Below, in pieces: positions 33,805-43,479 of a stretch of 44,444 nt of DNA. A program made the position numbers and the translations under genes. The stretch spans positions 12,501 to 56,944 of the forward strand of contig JAHBMJ010000099.1 of the NCBI GenBank assembly GCA_018398765.1, given 5' to 3'. The stretch comes from Chromera velia. Taxonomy: Eukaryota; Sar; Chromeraceae. Numbering within the stretch: position 1 is the stretch's first letter; each line of letters starts with the position of its first letter. Below the pieces are notes generated by a model. It ran no database searches. It was given only the letters and a program-made list of their open reading frames with translations, and was not told where the DNA came from.

Positions 33805-34569
33805 GTGCGAGTTCAGCCTGAGGCCAATATGATGGCAATGACGTGTGACGAAATCCTCCTGGTTATTTTCGAATAGCCTGTTATCTTTTCTCGTTTCCTC
33901 AAAGGAGGCATTTCCTTGCAGGTCCTTATACCTGTGAGCAGTCACACACATACTCACTCACACACGCACGCACGCACGCACGCACGCACACGCATTCTTT
34001 CCATCTGAGCGGGCGGTCAAAAGAAGAGATCCAACCAGAAGAGAGGGTTTTATTGTGCCTTCACATGAAAAAGAGAACCCCAGAAGAAGAAATCAAAGGA
34101 TGAAGGGAACCCCAGAAGAAGAGAGAGGCGACAGCTGAAAACAAACTTCGTTACCGGCGCTACGTCGCGACAGACCCTATGCGAAAGGAAATGAAAAGAA
34201 ACGAACTCGTTCAGATGGAAAGAATGTGGAAATGCAAGAGGGCAACCCTGCACTGGGCGGTGAAGGGCCGCAGGGTACGACTCAAGGCCTGGAGCTCTGG
34301 TACCCTTCCACTGAGAGCGCGCCAAAAGAAGAGAAGAAAACAGAACAGAATGAAAAGAAGGCTCTGTCTGTCCGTCTGTGTCTGTCTGTCTGTGTCTGCT
34401 TGTTCGTGTGTCCGTCTGTCTGTCTGTCTGTCTATCTGTCCGAAAGAAAGGAAGCGTTTCGGAAAAAGTGAAGTGAAGAAAAGACGATATAGTCTGTCTG
34501 TCTGTCTGTCGGTCGGTCGGTCGGTCGGTCTGTTCATGAAGAAAAAGTGGGAGAAGAAGAAACCATATA

Positions 34570-34644
<75 letters not shown>

Positions 34645-34974
34645 CCTCCCTCCCTCCCTCCCTCCTGTGTGTGTATGAGAGAGAGAGAGAGAGGGAGATG
34701 GTGCATATGCGTTTGTGCAGCAATTGTAGTGTCCTGCAAGTCCCTTTTGCCCTGCATCCCTTGTGCTGTGGGTGTTTGACTGTTCATCCACGTATTCATC
34801 CATGCAGCTCGGCGTCCAACACACCTTGCCCATGCAGACACGGGACTGCGTGGAGATCCGAGAGAGTTCGGAGACATGGCGGAGGTGCGGCATCGCGCGG
34901 TGCTGCTTGCCAAGAGGGTAATGCGGGATTTGGGATTGCCGGGCCACGTACACAGACCCTCTATCCTGGATTAG
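31764..34974 (+). CDS. Conserved-looking protein of unknown function, three exons seen
   Basis: Exons 31764-31873, 31985-32715 and 34808-34974 join with agreeing phases (acceptors CGGCAG, TATCAG and CATGCAG; donors GTTAAT and GTGAGT). The start is unresolved; the first in-frame ATG of the main exon is at 32121 and would give 253 residues. The core is dense in aromatic and basic residues: VSVRYFSYRGPPLGAIS, then HKYPYFKWRTKSRQYICKQH. A compact alpha/beta-looking block (FWELKETLERALPGVRVTSQ) precedes GGLRVIRERDD. A polar linker leads to the last exon, REFGDMAEVRHRAVLLAKR, ending HRPSILD. Basic, aromatic-rich proteins of this size are common among organelle ribosome subunits. The ELKETLE-ralPG segment also recalls the Rdx/SelW fold but without its CxxC. 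I do not assign a family. The second intron, 2,092 nt, is almost entirely microsatellite. Confidence 0.55.
33509..33802. repeat. CT, GT and TCTG microsatellite cluster in an intron
   Basis: Runs of (TC)n, (TGCG/TATG)n, (TCTG)n and (TGTC)n follow each other with only a 38-bp unique core between two TCTG blocks (33711-33748). Long frames through here on both strands are repeat translations. Confidence 0.9.
33711..33748 (+). repeat. Microsatellite-embedded core repeat, copy A
   Basis: The core starts TGTTCATGAAGAAAAG and ends AGAAACCACATAG, flanked on both sides by TCTG repeats. It matches the copies at 34531, 42929 and, inverted, 38651. Confidence 0.75.
34350..34695. repeat. TCTG, TCGG, CT and CCCT microsatellite cluster
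   Basis: Successive blocks are (TCTG)n, (TCGG)n, (TCTG)n, (CT)n, (CCCT)n and (GA)n, interrupted by core-repeat sequences at about 34470-34490 (partial) and 34531-34570. It lies in the same 2.1-kb intron. Confidence 0.9.
34531..34570 (+). repeat. Microsatellite-embedded core repeat, copy B
   Basis: It shares TGTTCATGAAGAAAAAG and GAAGAAACCATATAG with copy A, again between tetranucleotide repeats. Confidence 0.75.
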
Positions 34975-36050
34975 ATGGGCATTTCATGTCGAGTTACATG
35001 GCGGACTCAATTAAAGGTTTGACTCTCCTGATCTGCAACTCACTAATTGAGTAGTCAGCAATCTTGTCCCTCCCCTAGTCTTCCCCCCCCCCTTTCTTCC
35101 TTAATATTGCCTACTTAATTGCGCTAGCTCTTTTGCGTATGCGCACTAATGCACACTGTCCCGGACCCTCCTTCTATGCATGGATCGTTTCGTCCCGACT
35201 CCCTAGCTTCGTCCCTCTCCCTAGCTAGCTCTCTATCCGTTCTGCATATGCATTAAGTGCATGCCTAGGTGTATGCATGCATTTACAATAATATTTTCCA
35301 ATATAGTTTTGAAAAGATGTATCGATTTCCTTAATAATGCTTATAATCTTCTACTAGTAGCTAATTCAAATGCTAGTTTAAATGTTGCATGCACTTTATA
35401 GACGTTCCACGTATATGCTTCGATCGATCAGCCTTCAGATATTTTTGGGTGTACGTGAGGCTAGACATGATATCGTATATGATAATAGTAATAGTAATTC
35501 TAGTAGTGATTTAGTTGGTACCCTAAGTCGAACCCTAGGTCTATAGCCTTATTAAGTTGAACACTGACACATCATCGGTGCAAGCCGATACCTGGCAGTG
35601 GACCGCGGGGATTCCTGGAACATCAAATCCTATCCTATCCTATCCTTCTCTAGTACGTCTCTTCTCTAAACTTTTCTATAAAAACTTTTACTTCATTATA
35701 GCTCGGCATTGGGGCAGGAGCCTAATCCTCCGTTATATCCTTTAGATTATACTCTAGATCCTCTGGACATTAATCCTATCCTATAGTTAATCCACATAAT
35801 ATATAGATGATGACAATGATGATAATATCTAGGATAATATAGACCTTAGTTAGTACTTAGACTAGTATACTTAGATCTAAACTCATACAGATACATTCTG
35901 AAATAACACATTTTTCTAGACATTTTTTCAAACAAATTAGATAAAACGCTGTCTGCAAGCTGTCTGTTCGTTTTTTAATCGATCTGTGCTTTTTGTTTTC
36001 TGAATTCTATCCGCCGCGGCGCCGCCAGTCACAGGCCACCAAGTTAATTT
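34975..36050. other. AT-rich intergenic spacer, no gene seen
   Basis: AT-rich, with several copies of the word CCTAT in a row (about 35627-35645) and again near 35773. Many CTAG words occur. No frame is protein-like. Confidence 0.55.
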
Positions 36051-36423
36051 ATGTGTAAGCTTCGGCCTCTTCTCGATCCACTGAAACGATTGACTCAAAG
36101 CAGCTCCGTCGACTTTGAACGATGCATGTGGCTGGCCGGGTTCTTTACCTGCCTGTCTGCATGGTTCGATGTACGTTTGCACGCTCTTTCATCCGACCGG
36201 GAAGGGGAAGAGCAAATGTGTGCTACACACGCGGCACAGTCATACCGTCGTTTCAACGGCACCAAACAAAACGACCGCACAAACGCGCGCACCTGATCAT
36301 CCATGCAGCCGTGCAGGTGGGGTCTTTTCATCTTCTCTTCTTCTTTCCCTTCCTTATCCTCTTCTTTTTTTATCGATTCTTCTCTCTCGACAGATCTTGG
36401 CACGACTGTACTGGAACGAGTAA
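36051..36423 (+). CDS. Possible 49-residue single-span membrane protein
   Basis: An ATG at 36051 opens 40 codons that end at a GTACGT donor (36171). A good pyrimidine-tract acceptor (TCTCTCGACAG, to 36393) continues the same phase for nine codons to TAA at 36421-36423. The peptide begins MCKLRPLLDPLKRLTQSSSV, then a hydrophobic stretch (CMWLAGFFTCLSAWFDILA) and RLYWNE. Such short basic-then-hydrophobic proteins are common subunits of mitochondrial complexes, which is only an analogy. A different phase after the same acceptor would read a 40-residue Lys/Arg-rich tail (LGTTVLERVNADLQKR...) and belong to another gene model. Confidence 0.33.
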
Positions 36424-37691
36424 ATGCAGACCTGCAGAAGCGGATACAGACAAGAGTGCGAGCGAGGGGGTGGAAAGGAGGCGGAAAAGAAAAAGGAAGA
36501 AAAAAAAAAACCTGAGTGTGTGTGAGTGACCGTGTGAAAGATTCGATCGCGATCGCGTCGTTCGTGGAAAGGAGAAAGAAGGGAGAACCTGGAATGCGTC
36601 AGGGTGGTTTGCTTTCGTGGAGGAAAGGAGGGGAAAGAGAAAAAGGCAGGCAGGAAGAGAGAAAGAGCTAGGGGAGAAAGGCTGCATGTCATGTGCTGTC
36701 AAGAAGACGGAAACCGCCGTTCCCTTCGTGCTGCACATGCACCGTTCCCTTTTCCCAGTACTTTTCTTCGTTTATTTTGGTCTCTCTATGCATCTTTTCT
36801 GCTGCCCTCCCCTTCTCACCCGAGTCCCCTTTCCCCGCTTGCTTTGTTAGTAAACCTCTAATGCCCATCACGCATTTGTCTTTGTGTAGAGTCGAAGAAT
36901 TCCCTTCTCCCTCTCCTCCTTCTTTCTTGCTGTATATATGTGTGCGTGAGTGAGCGATGGGCGCGTAGGAGTGCCTTTCCGAAGGCTGACTTGACTGTCT
37001 CGTTCTTCTTTAAATTTTAGTTTCTCTGCGTCTGATGCGATCGTTGTCTGCGCGCGCAGTCAGACAGGCAGACAACTTGGAGAAGCAAGACAACGACAAA
37101 CAAACGGCAAAGCACACAGCACATACATATGGTCTGGTGACACGACAAGAATACATGGCTGGGTGGGTGTCTGAGATGAGTGCAAGACAAGAAAGAAGAG
37201 AATGGGGCCAGGAAGAAAAGGCGCAGAAGAGAGCGGAGCAGCTTTGTCCACTCAAAGAAGAAACTTGAAAGGAAAGAAAGGGACAGACAGAACTACCACG
37301 ACGGTCCAGACTGACAGGAAATGCTTTCCACCGTTTAGATCGATCAATCAATGACTTTTCTAGGCTGCTTTCTTTTTCAGTAGGCGGGGGACAATGGAGG
37401 GGAGGGATGTTTTTCTTTTTTTTATTCGTGAGCAGCAATTTGATGCACGCCATCCAGAGAAGAACAAGAAAGAGAGATAGGCAGGCAGCACGGCAGACAA
37501 TTAGACCGACGACAAACTGCGAAACCGCTTCGCTGTCACCGCTTTTCATTTCACACCTTCTGATGTCCCCCCCCGCCACCCCTCATTTCTTTCTTTTTCA
37601 CTTTTTACACGCACACGGCGACCTTGCTACCATCTAGGCGGGCGTGTGGTCGCTCGGCTGCATTGGCTCTTTGCTGTAAAGTAAAGAGGGT
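36424..37691. other. Mixed intergenic or intronic DNA, weak frame only
   Basis: A plus-strand frame at 37035-37268 (77 residues, ending KRAEQLCPLKEET) follows a pyrimidine-rich TTTTAG at about 37020. It is purine-rich and unsupported by other exons. The rest shows no coding signal. The right end is the 3' flank of the translocator gene. Confidence 0.4.
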
Positions 37692-40421
37692 TTAGCCGAA
37701 GTGCAGCTTGGAGAGAGAGTAAAGGAGCGTTCCAAGGATGGCAATTGCACTGCCGATGTAACCCTTGGTGTCCACGGGGTTCTGGAACACAATGATGGTG
37801 ACGCCAATGATGACAACTCTCTTGATAGTGTTGGCCACCGCATGAGTGACCTGGTGGACGCTGCAAGCAAAGGAAAGAAAAGAGAAGAAAAGGACGCCAG
37901 AAGAAAGCAAGGAAGCGACGCGGCACAACAAGGTAAGGAGACATACACGAAAAGAAGCAGAAAAGCAAACGGCAAGAAAGACAGAAGGGGAAGCCAGTGA
38001 TCAGACAGAAAGAACAGAACGCGAAGAGAAGGACCAGAGTCCTGCTATCATGGCGGGCAGCAACTACGCTCAGGAGGTCCACCCTCCGATAGAGGCCAGA
38101 GTGAATCCCCTTAAGTAGAAAAACCCGTTTTCTTTTTCAACGAGACGAAGGGGAAGGCTCCCAGGAGAAAAAAAAAAGACATGGTCAAGTGCCGGGGCCA
38201 CAGCGAGAGCGCAAGCAACATATGACAGGCCCGAAAAAATGCGAAACAACAACACAAAAACCTGCCAAGCAACCCCACCCACGAACAACCATGTGCCAGC
38301 CATGCACCACCACCGTTTCGCTTCTTGAGAAGGAAAAAGAAAGAAAAAGAAGGAAAAGAAGCTTGAGAGACAAAACGAAAGAAAGAAAAAGAGAAAAAAC
38401 AAACGACGGACCAACCGTCCCAGAGCGACGTATGCCACTTCGTTATAGGAGTAGTACCAGATGCCGGACATCACCATAGGGTAGAGGATCTCCCAGGTGG
38501 TCTTGTCCTCCTTGGCGGCCGAGATGGCTGGTCCAAAGGAGGAGAATTCCATGATCAAGGCGCAGGGAATGCAGGCAATCTGCACACACACCCACACCCA
38601 CACACACTCACACACACACACACACACACAGAGAGAGAGAAAGAGAGAGAGTTCTATATGGTTCTTTCTTGTCCCCCCTCATCACGACAGACAGACAAAC
38701 AGACAGACAGGGCGGGAAGGATGAGAAGCAACAGCAAATATAAGCATGTTGTTGTTTTGTTCGTGCATGTCAAGATAAGCAGACAGTACGGAGCGCGGAG
38801 AGATGCAAACACAATACATAGCACACAGAGCGACATGCAGAGGGAGAGAAGAAAAGAAAAAGAATCAGTCAAGTTTCTGAAAAAGTGCCGACAGACACGA
38901 ATGCACAAAGGAAGAACATCGCACGCCGGAAAGAGGATGCGATTTGGAGGAGACAAAATCTGGCTGCTCGAAAGAGTGGGAACTTCCAGATTTGTGCTAG
39001 ACTGAGTGGGTACTGCCGGATTTCTGCTTCTACGCACCCGAACAATACCATGAAGGAGGGCGAGAACGATGTAGCGTGTTGCCTGGTTTCCCTTTTAAAG
39101 CTGGCACTGCACTCTGATTCCTTTTCTTCCGCCTCTCTGTGCCCTGGCCCTTTCCTTGAATTCTCCATGCAAGCAGCCAGTGAAGCCTTCCGACCGCCCA
39201 CATGTTGCCGCAGAAGGTGAACGGATGATGAGAGACGGTGGGAATCGGGACATGAAAGAAAAAAAAAAAGCCGAAAGAGAACCAACTAGCTGTAGCAAGC
39301 TGACTCACGGACTGACGGTCGAGACGATGGTGAGCATGCTGTACATGTTGGCAGGAGTCAGGTTCTCTCCGAGTTGCTTGGGGTCCTTCATCACCATCTT
39401 GGCGTAGATGGCTGCACGCACGCACGCACGCAGGAAAAAGGGCATTCGAAGAGACAAACAGAAAAGCCAAACAAAGCACTCAGAACCCGGAACGCTGAGG
39501 TTTGTTGAACCATCACCAGGGCGACGGGGAGGGGTGGGATCAGGCTGAAGGAACGGAAAAGTGGCGGGTCAAAGGGACACCAAAGAAGGAACAGAAGCAG
39601 AGAAACCAGACCAAAAGACGGGTCAACATCGCGTGACAAAACAACTGAAGAAGCCCGTGCAGCGTCTCTTTACGCTCATATACTTGCATGCTTTATTTCC
39701 AAAAACTCCCCACTCACCCACTTACCGCGAAGAGCAGAACCCATGTTAGACACGTTTGCACCCCAGAAGGCGATCCAGGTGAAGGACAGCTCGCTTGCGG
39801 ACGCCAAGCAGATACCTCCAATAACGGGGACAAGTGCAAGGTAAGTCCACACGGAGAAGTACTGGCCGAGGACGGCAGCAGAGAGTGCAGCCATAAAGGC
39901 AGGCTCCATTGCCTTCACAATCTGGACAAAAGACACGGCACCCATGCCTGCAAAGCAGCAAAAAAAAAAAGAAGAAACAATGAGAAAAAACGAACTGCTC
40001 AGTTACCCAACAGGAAAACAACAGCAACATTTTCATATTGTTTCTACACCCCCCCAACTGACTGACCCATCGCAACCACGGCACCGAGATGCACCAGAAG
40101 ATGGCAGATACCCTGGGGGACAATTCGGGTCCAGAAAGTGGAGGAAGTGTAAAGCTTAGGAGCCTGACGGAGGCCAGTTCCCCAGAGAGGAAGGAACCAG
40201 AGCCACCCAACAAACAACTGGATGATGGAAATCGAATAGGGAAGGTTTGCAATGTTGAGGGCCTTCTTGTTATCAACATTGTACAGAGCGTTGAGAGCAT
40301 ACCAAGCAAGGATAAGTGCTGCTGTAATGCCATTGTCAGCCATGGAATTCCCTGCCTCTCCGTGGCTTGCCTTGGAAGCCTCCCCCTTGAAGGTTCCATA
40401 CTGCTGTCCCTGTGACGCCAT
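37692..40421 (-). CDS. TPT: Plastid triose-phosphate/phosphate translocator (DMT family)
   Basis: Exons in transcript order are 40067-40421, 39726-39947, 39317-39411, 38416-38579 and 37692-37860; all phases agree and give 334 residues. The protein exchanges phosphorylated C3 compounds for phosphate across a plastid envelope membrane. Family features are plain. The first is ALNALYNVDNKKALN near residue 45. VKAMEPAFMAALSAAVLGQ matches the EPFF-type signature. YLALVPVIGGICLASASELS and IYAKMVMKD follow. YNEVAYVALGR joins VHQVTHAVANTIKR across a splice, then VVIIGVTIIVFQNPV; the conserved Lys and Arg of NTIKR are present. About ten membrane segments fit. The N-terminus is only about 30 polar residues with no signal peptide or transit peptide, as in the outer-membrane apicoplast translocators of apicomplexans, so an outer plastid membrane is likely. 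Exon 4 needs the less usual donor GTTGGT; other nearby donors break the frame. Confidence 0.94.
38581..38646. repeat. CA repeat forming a 3' splice tract, then GA repeat
   Basis: On the translocator's coding strand this reads (TC)n then (TG)n ending directly in TGCAG at the acceptor of exon 4 (38579). Confidence 0.85.
38651..38680 (-). repeat. Microsatellite-embedded core repeat, inverted partial copy
   Basis: The reverse complement reads GGGGGACAAGAAAGAACCATATAG-like sequence with TCTG repeats upstream (38685-38711 inverted) and CT repeats downstream. This is the same arrangement as the plus-strand copies. It lies in intron 3 of the translocator gene. Confidence 0.5.
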
Positions 40422-40886
40422 CCTTTCTTAATGGAAATGAAGGTGGAAAGACTCTTTGCGGAAGAAAAGAAAGAAGGCGTCTGGACCTGCTTCCACTCTA
40501 TATTACGTAAGGTATTCTTAGGCTGTGACACAACTGCGGTATTTCAAATTCTCCCGTTGTTGTTGTCGTGACGGCTGTGAATCGTTGTTCGAAGTAGCTG
40601 TCTCCGTCAAACTTTTGCACCCGAATTTTTGGCGTGCCCACTCCCGGTGCTTGAGGGGCTCTTTCTGGAAATTTTATATTGGGAAACTCGATTTGTTCGG
40701 GACGCTCGCACTCCCGTATGTGCACCCCGGAAAGTGTCGTTCAAGAGTTGGCCCCCAATCGGCAAAACCAACCCGCCGAAATAACGCCGACCTATCCCAG
40801 TACAAGAAAATCGGGGAAACCGCTCGATCCCTACAGATCTTCGACAGAGGAGCTCCTTGAGTGGTTCGAGAGAAGAAGTCAGCGAG
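40422..40886. promoter_or_regulatory. Shared divergent promoter region, translocator and eL36
   Basis: The 465 bp between the two start codons must carry both 5' UTRs and promoters. No clear TATA element is fixed. Frames crossing it (for example 40525-40860) are out of phase with both genes and not called. Confidence 0.55.
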
Positions 40887-41755
40887 ATGTCCAACCCAGG
40901 ATTGAATCCGAGCGAGCTGCCGGGTGCCACGGGTATCCGCGGTGAGTCAACTTTTTTTTTGGAGCTTTTTTGGTGTACTTTTCATAAGAAGTAGCAACAT
41001 GCTCTGCTTCCTCCCTGTCCTCTCTGCAGTGGGTTTCCACAAGGGATTCATTGTGGAGAAGCGCAAGCTTGCCGCCAAGCCCTCCAACAAGAAGGGCGTG
41101 CTCACCAAGCGTACCAAGCTTGTGAGAGAGGTCGTCCGTGAGGTGGGTAAAGTCCTCTCCCCCGCTACTTCTTATGTCTTCTTTTCGTTCTCTAGACGTG
41201 CCGCGGCACCTCTGGGGAGTGAGAGATGTCTTTTGTACTGGTTGCATGTGCACCCCATTCTTTGCCACTGAAGGTGATCTGCCGAGCCGTTTCGACTCAC
41301 CTAACGGATGCACCTTCCGCCATGTTTGGGGTAGAGAGACAGTTCTACTGAGGCTTCTTAGGAACCCCTGAAGGAGGTGGTCTGACCACCATGGTGATCT
41401 CAGGGGGCCGATAGTCGTCCTACAATGCTCGTGTGTTCTCGTGGATAATTCATGAGGGGCGTTTGTTCCTGAGCTCGAGGGGCGTTTGGCGATTCTGTGG
41501 TACGCATTCGTGTGAGCTCTCACCTCAAAGCAAGTATGTACTCTGGCATTGTGCTTGTGTGAGGCTTGCCTGCAGGTGGCCGGCTTCGCTCCCTACGAGC
41601 GTCGTATTCTCGAGCTTATCAAGGTTGGCAGCTCTGTCACTTTGAAGCGCGCGCTCAAGTTCGCCAAGAAGCGCCTGGGCACTCACAAGAGAGGCAAGAA
41701 GAAGCGTGAGGAGCTGACAGATGTCTGGAACGCCATGAAGCGCAAGGGAGCATAA
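40887..41755 (+). CDS. RPL36: Ribosomal protein eL36 (60S subunit)
   Basis: Exons 40887-40941, 41030-41142 and 41576-41755 join in phase to 115 residues, close to the usual length of about 100-105. The N-terminus is [18 protein letters not shown], followed by [47 protein letters not shown] and [20 protein letters not shown], ending in a basic tail. The GFAPYERR block is the eL36 hallmark. The protein is a structural component of the cytosolic large ribosomal subunit. Introns are 88 and 433 nt with donors GTGAGT and GTGGGT; the second contains a strongly structured segment. The ATG is the first in frame after the divergent promoter. The N-terminus is about ten residues longer than in animals. 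Confidence 0.97.
41271..41424 (+). ncRNA. Candidate structured intronic RNA (H/ACA snoRNA-like)
   Basis: Inside intron 2 of eL36 there are two hairpins. The first is AAGGTG (41271) paired with CACCTT (to 41316), with inner CCGTT/AACGG (41287-41291, 41303-41307). The second is CCCCTGA (41365-41371) with TCAGGGG (41400-41406), with inner GGTGG/CCACC (41376-41380, 41386-41390). An ACA triplet at 41422-41424 follows, after AGGA/TCCT which could close the base. Ribosomal protein introns commonly host snoRNAs. No clear H-box is seen, so the class is uncertain. Confidence 0.3.
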
Positions 41756-42165
41756 ACCAGCGAATCAATGAGACAGCCTTCACTCGGAGAGAAAAAATCG
41801 AGTGAAAGAGGGCAGCTCCACAGCAGCGACAAGACGACGTAGATCGAACACATCAGAACCTGAACGCAGCTGCAGGCGCAAACCTTCCTGGTTGACAGAC
41901 GTTTAGATATCTTGCAAGGGATTTTCATTATTTCTAAGTTGGACTCTCCCTCTGCCCGAGCTTTTTTTATTTTCTTGTTCCATTCTCATACCCTTGTCTG
42001 CCATGCTTTGTCAGCAATCCCCGCGGCTCCATTTTGTGGGTCGTTTCGTCACCAACCCTTTCTGTTCCTGTGTCTGCCGGTGCATGCGTCTGGATACGTG
42101 GATGCAGACAGTGGGTATGGATGTATCCACGTATACATGCATGTTCGTGCATGCCTGAACACGTT

Positions 42166-42168
<3 letters not shown>
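41756..42168. other. 3' flank of eL36, no gene seen
   Basis: Contains the presumed 3' UTR. Frames toward 42360 run into a GT repeat and are not coding. Confidence 0.5.

Positions 42169-42210
<42 letters not shown>
42169..42210. repeat. GT dinucleotide repeat
   Basis: Pure (GT)n of about 42 bp, followed by degenerate GTGC/GCGC repeats to about 42260. Confidence 0.9.
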
Positions 42211-42220
<10 letters not shown>

Positions 42221-42369
42221 GTGTGCGTGCGCACGTGCGCGCGCGCGAGTGTGTGCGTGTGCCTCCGTGTTTGTGTGCGTGTGAGTGTAAGCGCATTCAT
42301 CTATGTCTGCAAACCCAAGCTATCTGTCCGTTTTGTTGGGTCAATTTATTTTTTGGTATTTTAATTCTG

Positions 42370-42668
42370 TCTGCGTGGCTGCTTCCCCCCCCCCTTTTTT
42401 TCTCCCTCTTTGCAGTCTTTCTCTTTTTCTTCCCCCCTTCCCTCCCGGATTTCTTTCTTTTCTTTCTTATCTTATCTTTTCTTTCTTTCTTTCTTTGTTT
42501 CTTTGTGTCTTTCTTTCTTTCTTTGTTTCTTTTTTTCTTTTTTTCTTTGTTTCTTTGTTTCTTTGTGTCTTTCTTTGTTTCTTTCTTTTCTTTCTTTCTT
42601 TCTTTCTTTCTTTCTTTTCTTTCTTTTCTTTCTTTCTTTCTTTCTTTCTTTCTTTCCTTCCTTCCTTC

Positions 42669-42699
<31 letters not shown>

Positions 42700-43148
42700 A
42701 TTTCTGTCTGTTTGTCTGTCTGTCTGTCCTTCTTTTCTTTTCTGCTCTTTCTTGTCTTGAGTGGAAGCAGCAGAGGAGTAGCGTGTGAAACCAGTGATCG
42801 CGTGAAAGTCTGTCGGGAGGTGGAGAGGCAAGGGGCGCTTAACTCTCACCTTTCGGGCCCCCTGCCCACTTTGTCTGAGTTGTCGTGATGTTCCTTTGTC
42901 TTTGTGGCTCTCTTTCTTTTTGTCTATTGTGTCCATGAAGAAAAGAAGGGAGAAGAAGAAACATACAGTGTGTCTTTCTTTCTTTCTTTCTTTCTTTTCT
43001 TTCTTTCTTTCTTTTCTTTCTTTCTTTCTTTCCTTCCTTCCTTCCTCTTCCTTCCTCTTCCTTCCTCTTCCTTCCTCTTCCTCCCTTCCTTCCTTCCTTC
43101 CTTCCTTCCTTCCTTTCTTCCTTTCTTTCTTTCTTTCTTTCTTTCTTT

Positions 43149-43188
<40 letters not shown>

Positions 43189-43440
43189 TTCTTTCTTTCT
43201 TTCTTCTTTCTTTCTTTCTTTCTTTCTAGCTTTCTTCCTGGCTTTCTTCCCTCCTTCCTTCCTTCCTTCCTTCCTTCCTGCTTTCCTGCTTTCCTTCCTT
43301 CCTGCCTTCCTTCCTTCCTTCCTTCCTTCCATTCGTTCATTCATTCATTCATTCATTCAGACCTTTTTCTCTTTTCTCTTTCTAGCTCTCTTACCTCGCT
43401 TTCTCTCTTTCTTCTTCAGTTCTTTTTTTTCTTCCTTCCG
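42370..43440. repeat. 1.1-kb polypyrimidine tract, CTTT/CCTT repeats
   Basis: The plus strand is almost only C and T over two blocks (about 42370-42740 and 42975-43440) built of TTTC, TTTTC and TTCC units. They are split by about 230 bp of ordinary sequence that includes core-repeat copy C. The long Lys-Glu-Arg frames on the minus strand and Phe-Leu-Ser frames on the plus strand are translations of the repeat. Confidence 0.92.
42929..42969 (+). repeat. Microsatellite-embedded core repeat, copy C
   Basis: It shares CATGAAGAAAAG, GGGAGAAGAAGAAAC and a terminal ATACAGT block with copies A and B, and is again followed by a tetranucleotide repeat (here CTTT). Confidence 0.65.
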
Positions 43441-43479
43441 TCATTGGTTTGTTCGTTCTAGTTCGTTCGCTCGTTTCCG

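Noticed and set aside
33072-33957. Long Ser/Leu/Val/Cys frames (+) and Thr-Asp-Arg-Gln frames (-)
   Set aside because: They are translations of (TC)n, (TG)n and (TCTG)n runs inside an intron.
39030-39300. Possible extra translocator exon with the peptide FTFCGNMWAVGRLH
   Set aside because: Exon 3 (to 39317) joins exon 4 (from 38579) in phase and matches the family continuously, leaving no room for it.
42472-43344. 290-residue minus-strand frame of Lys, Glu and Arg
   Set aside because: It is the translation of CTTT/CCTT repeats; all frames on both strands stay open because the repeats lack stop codons.
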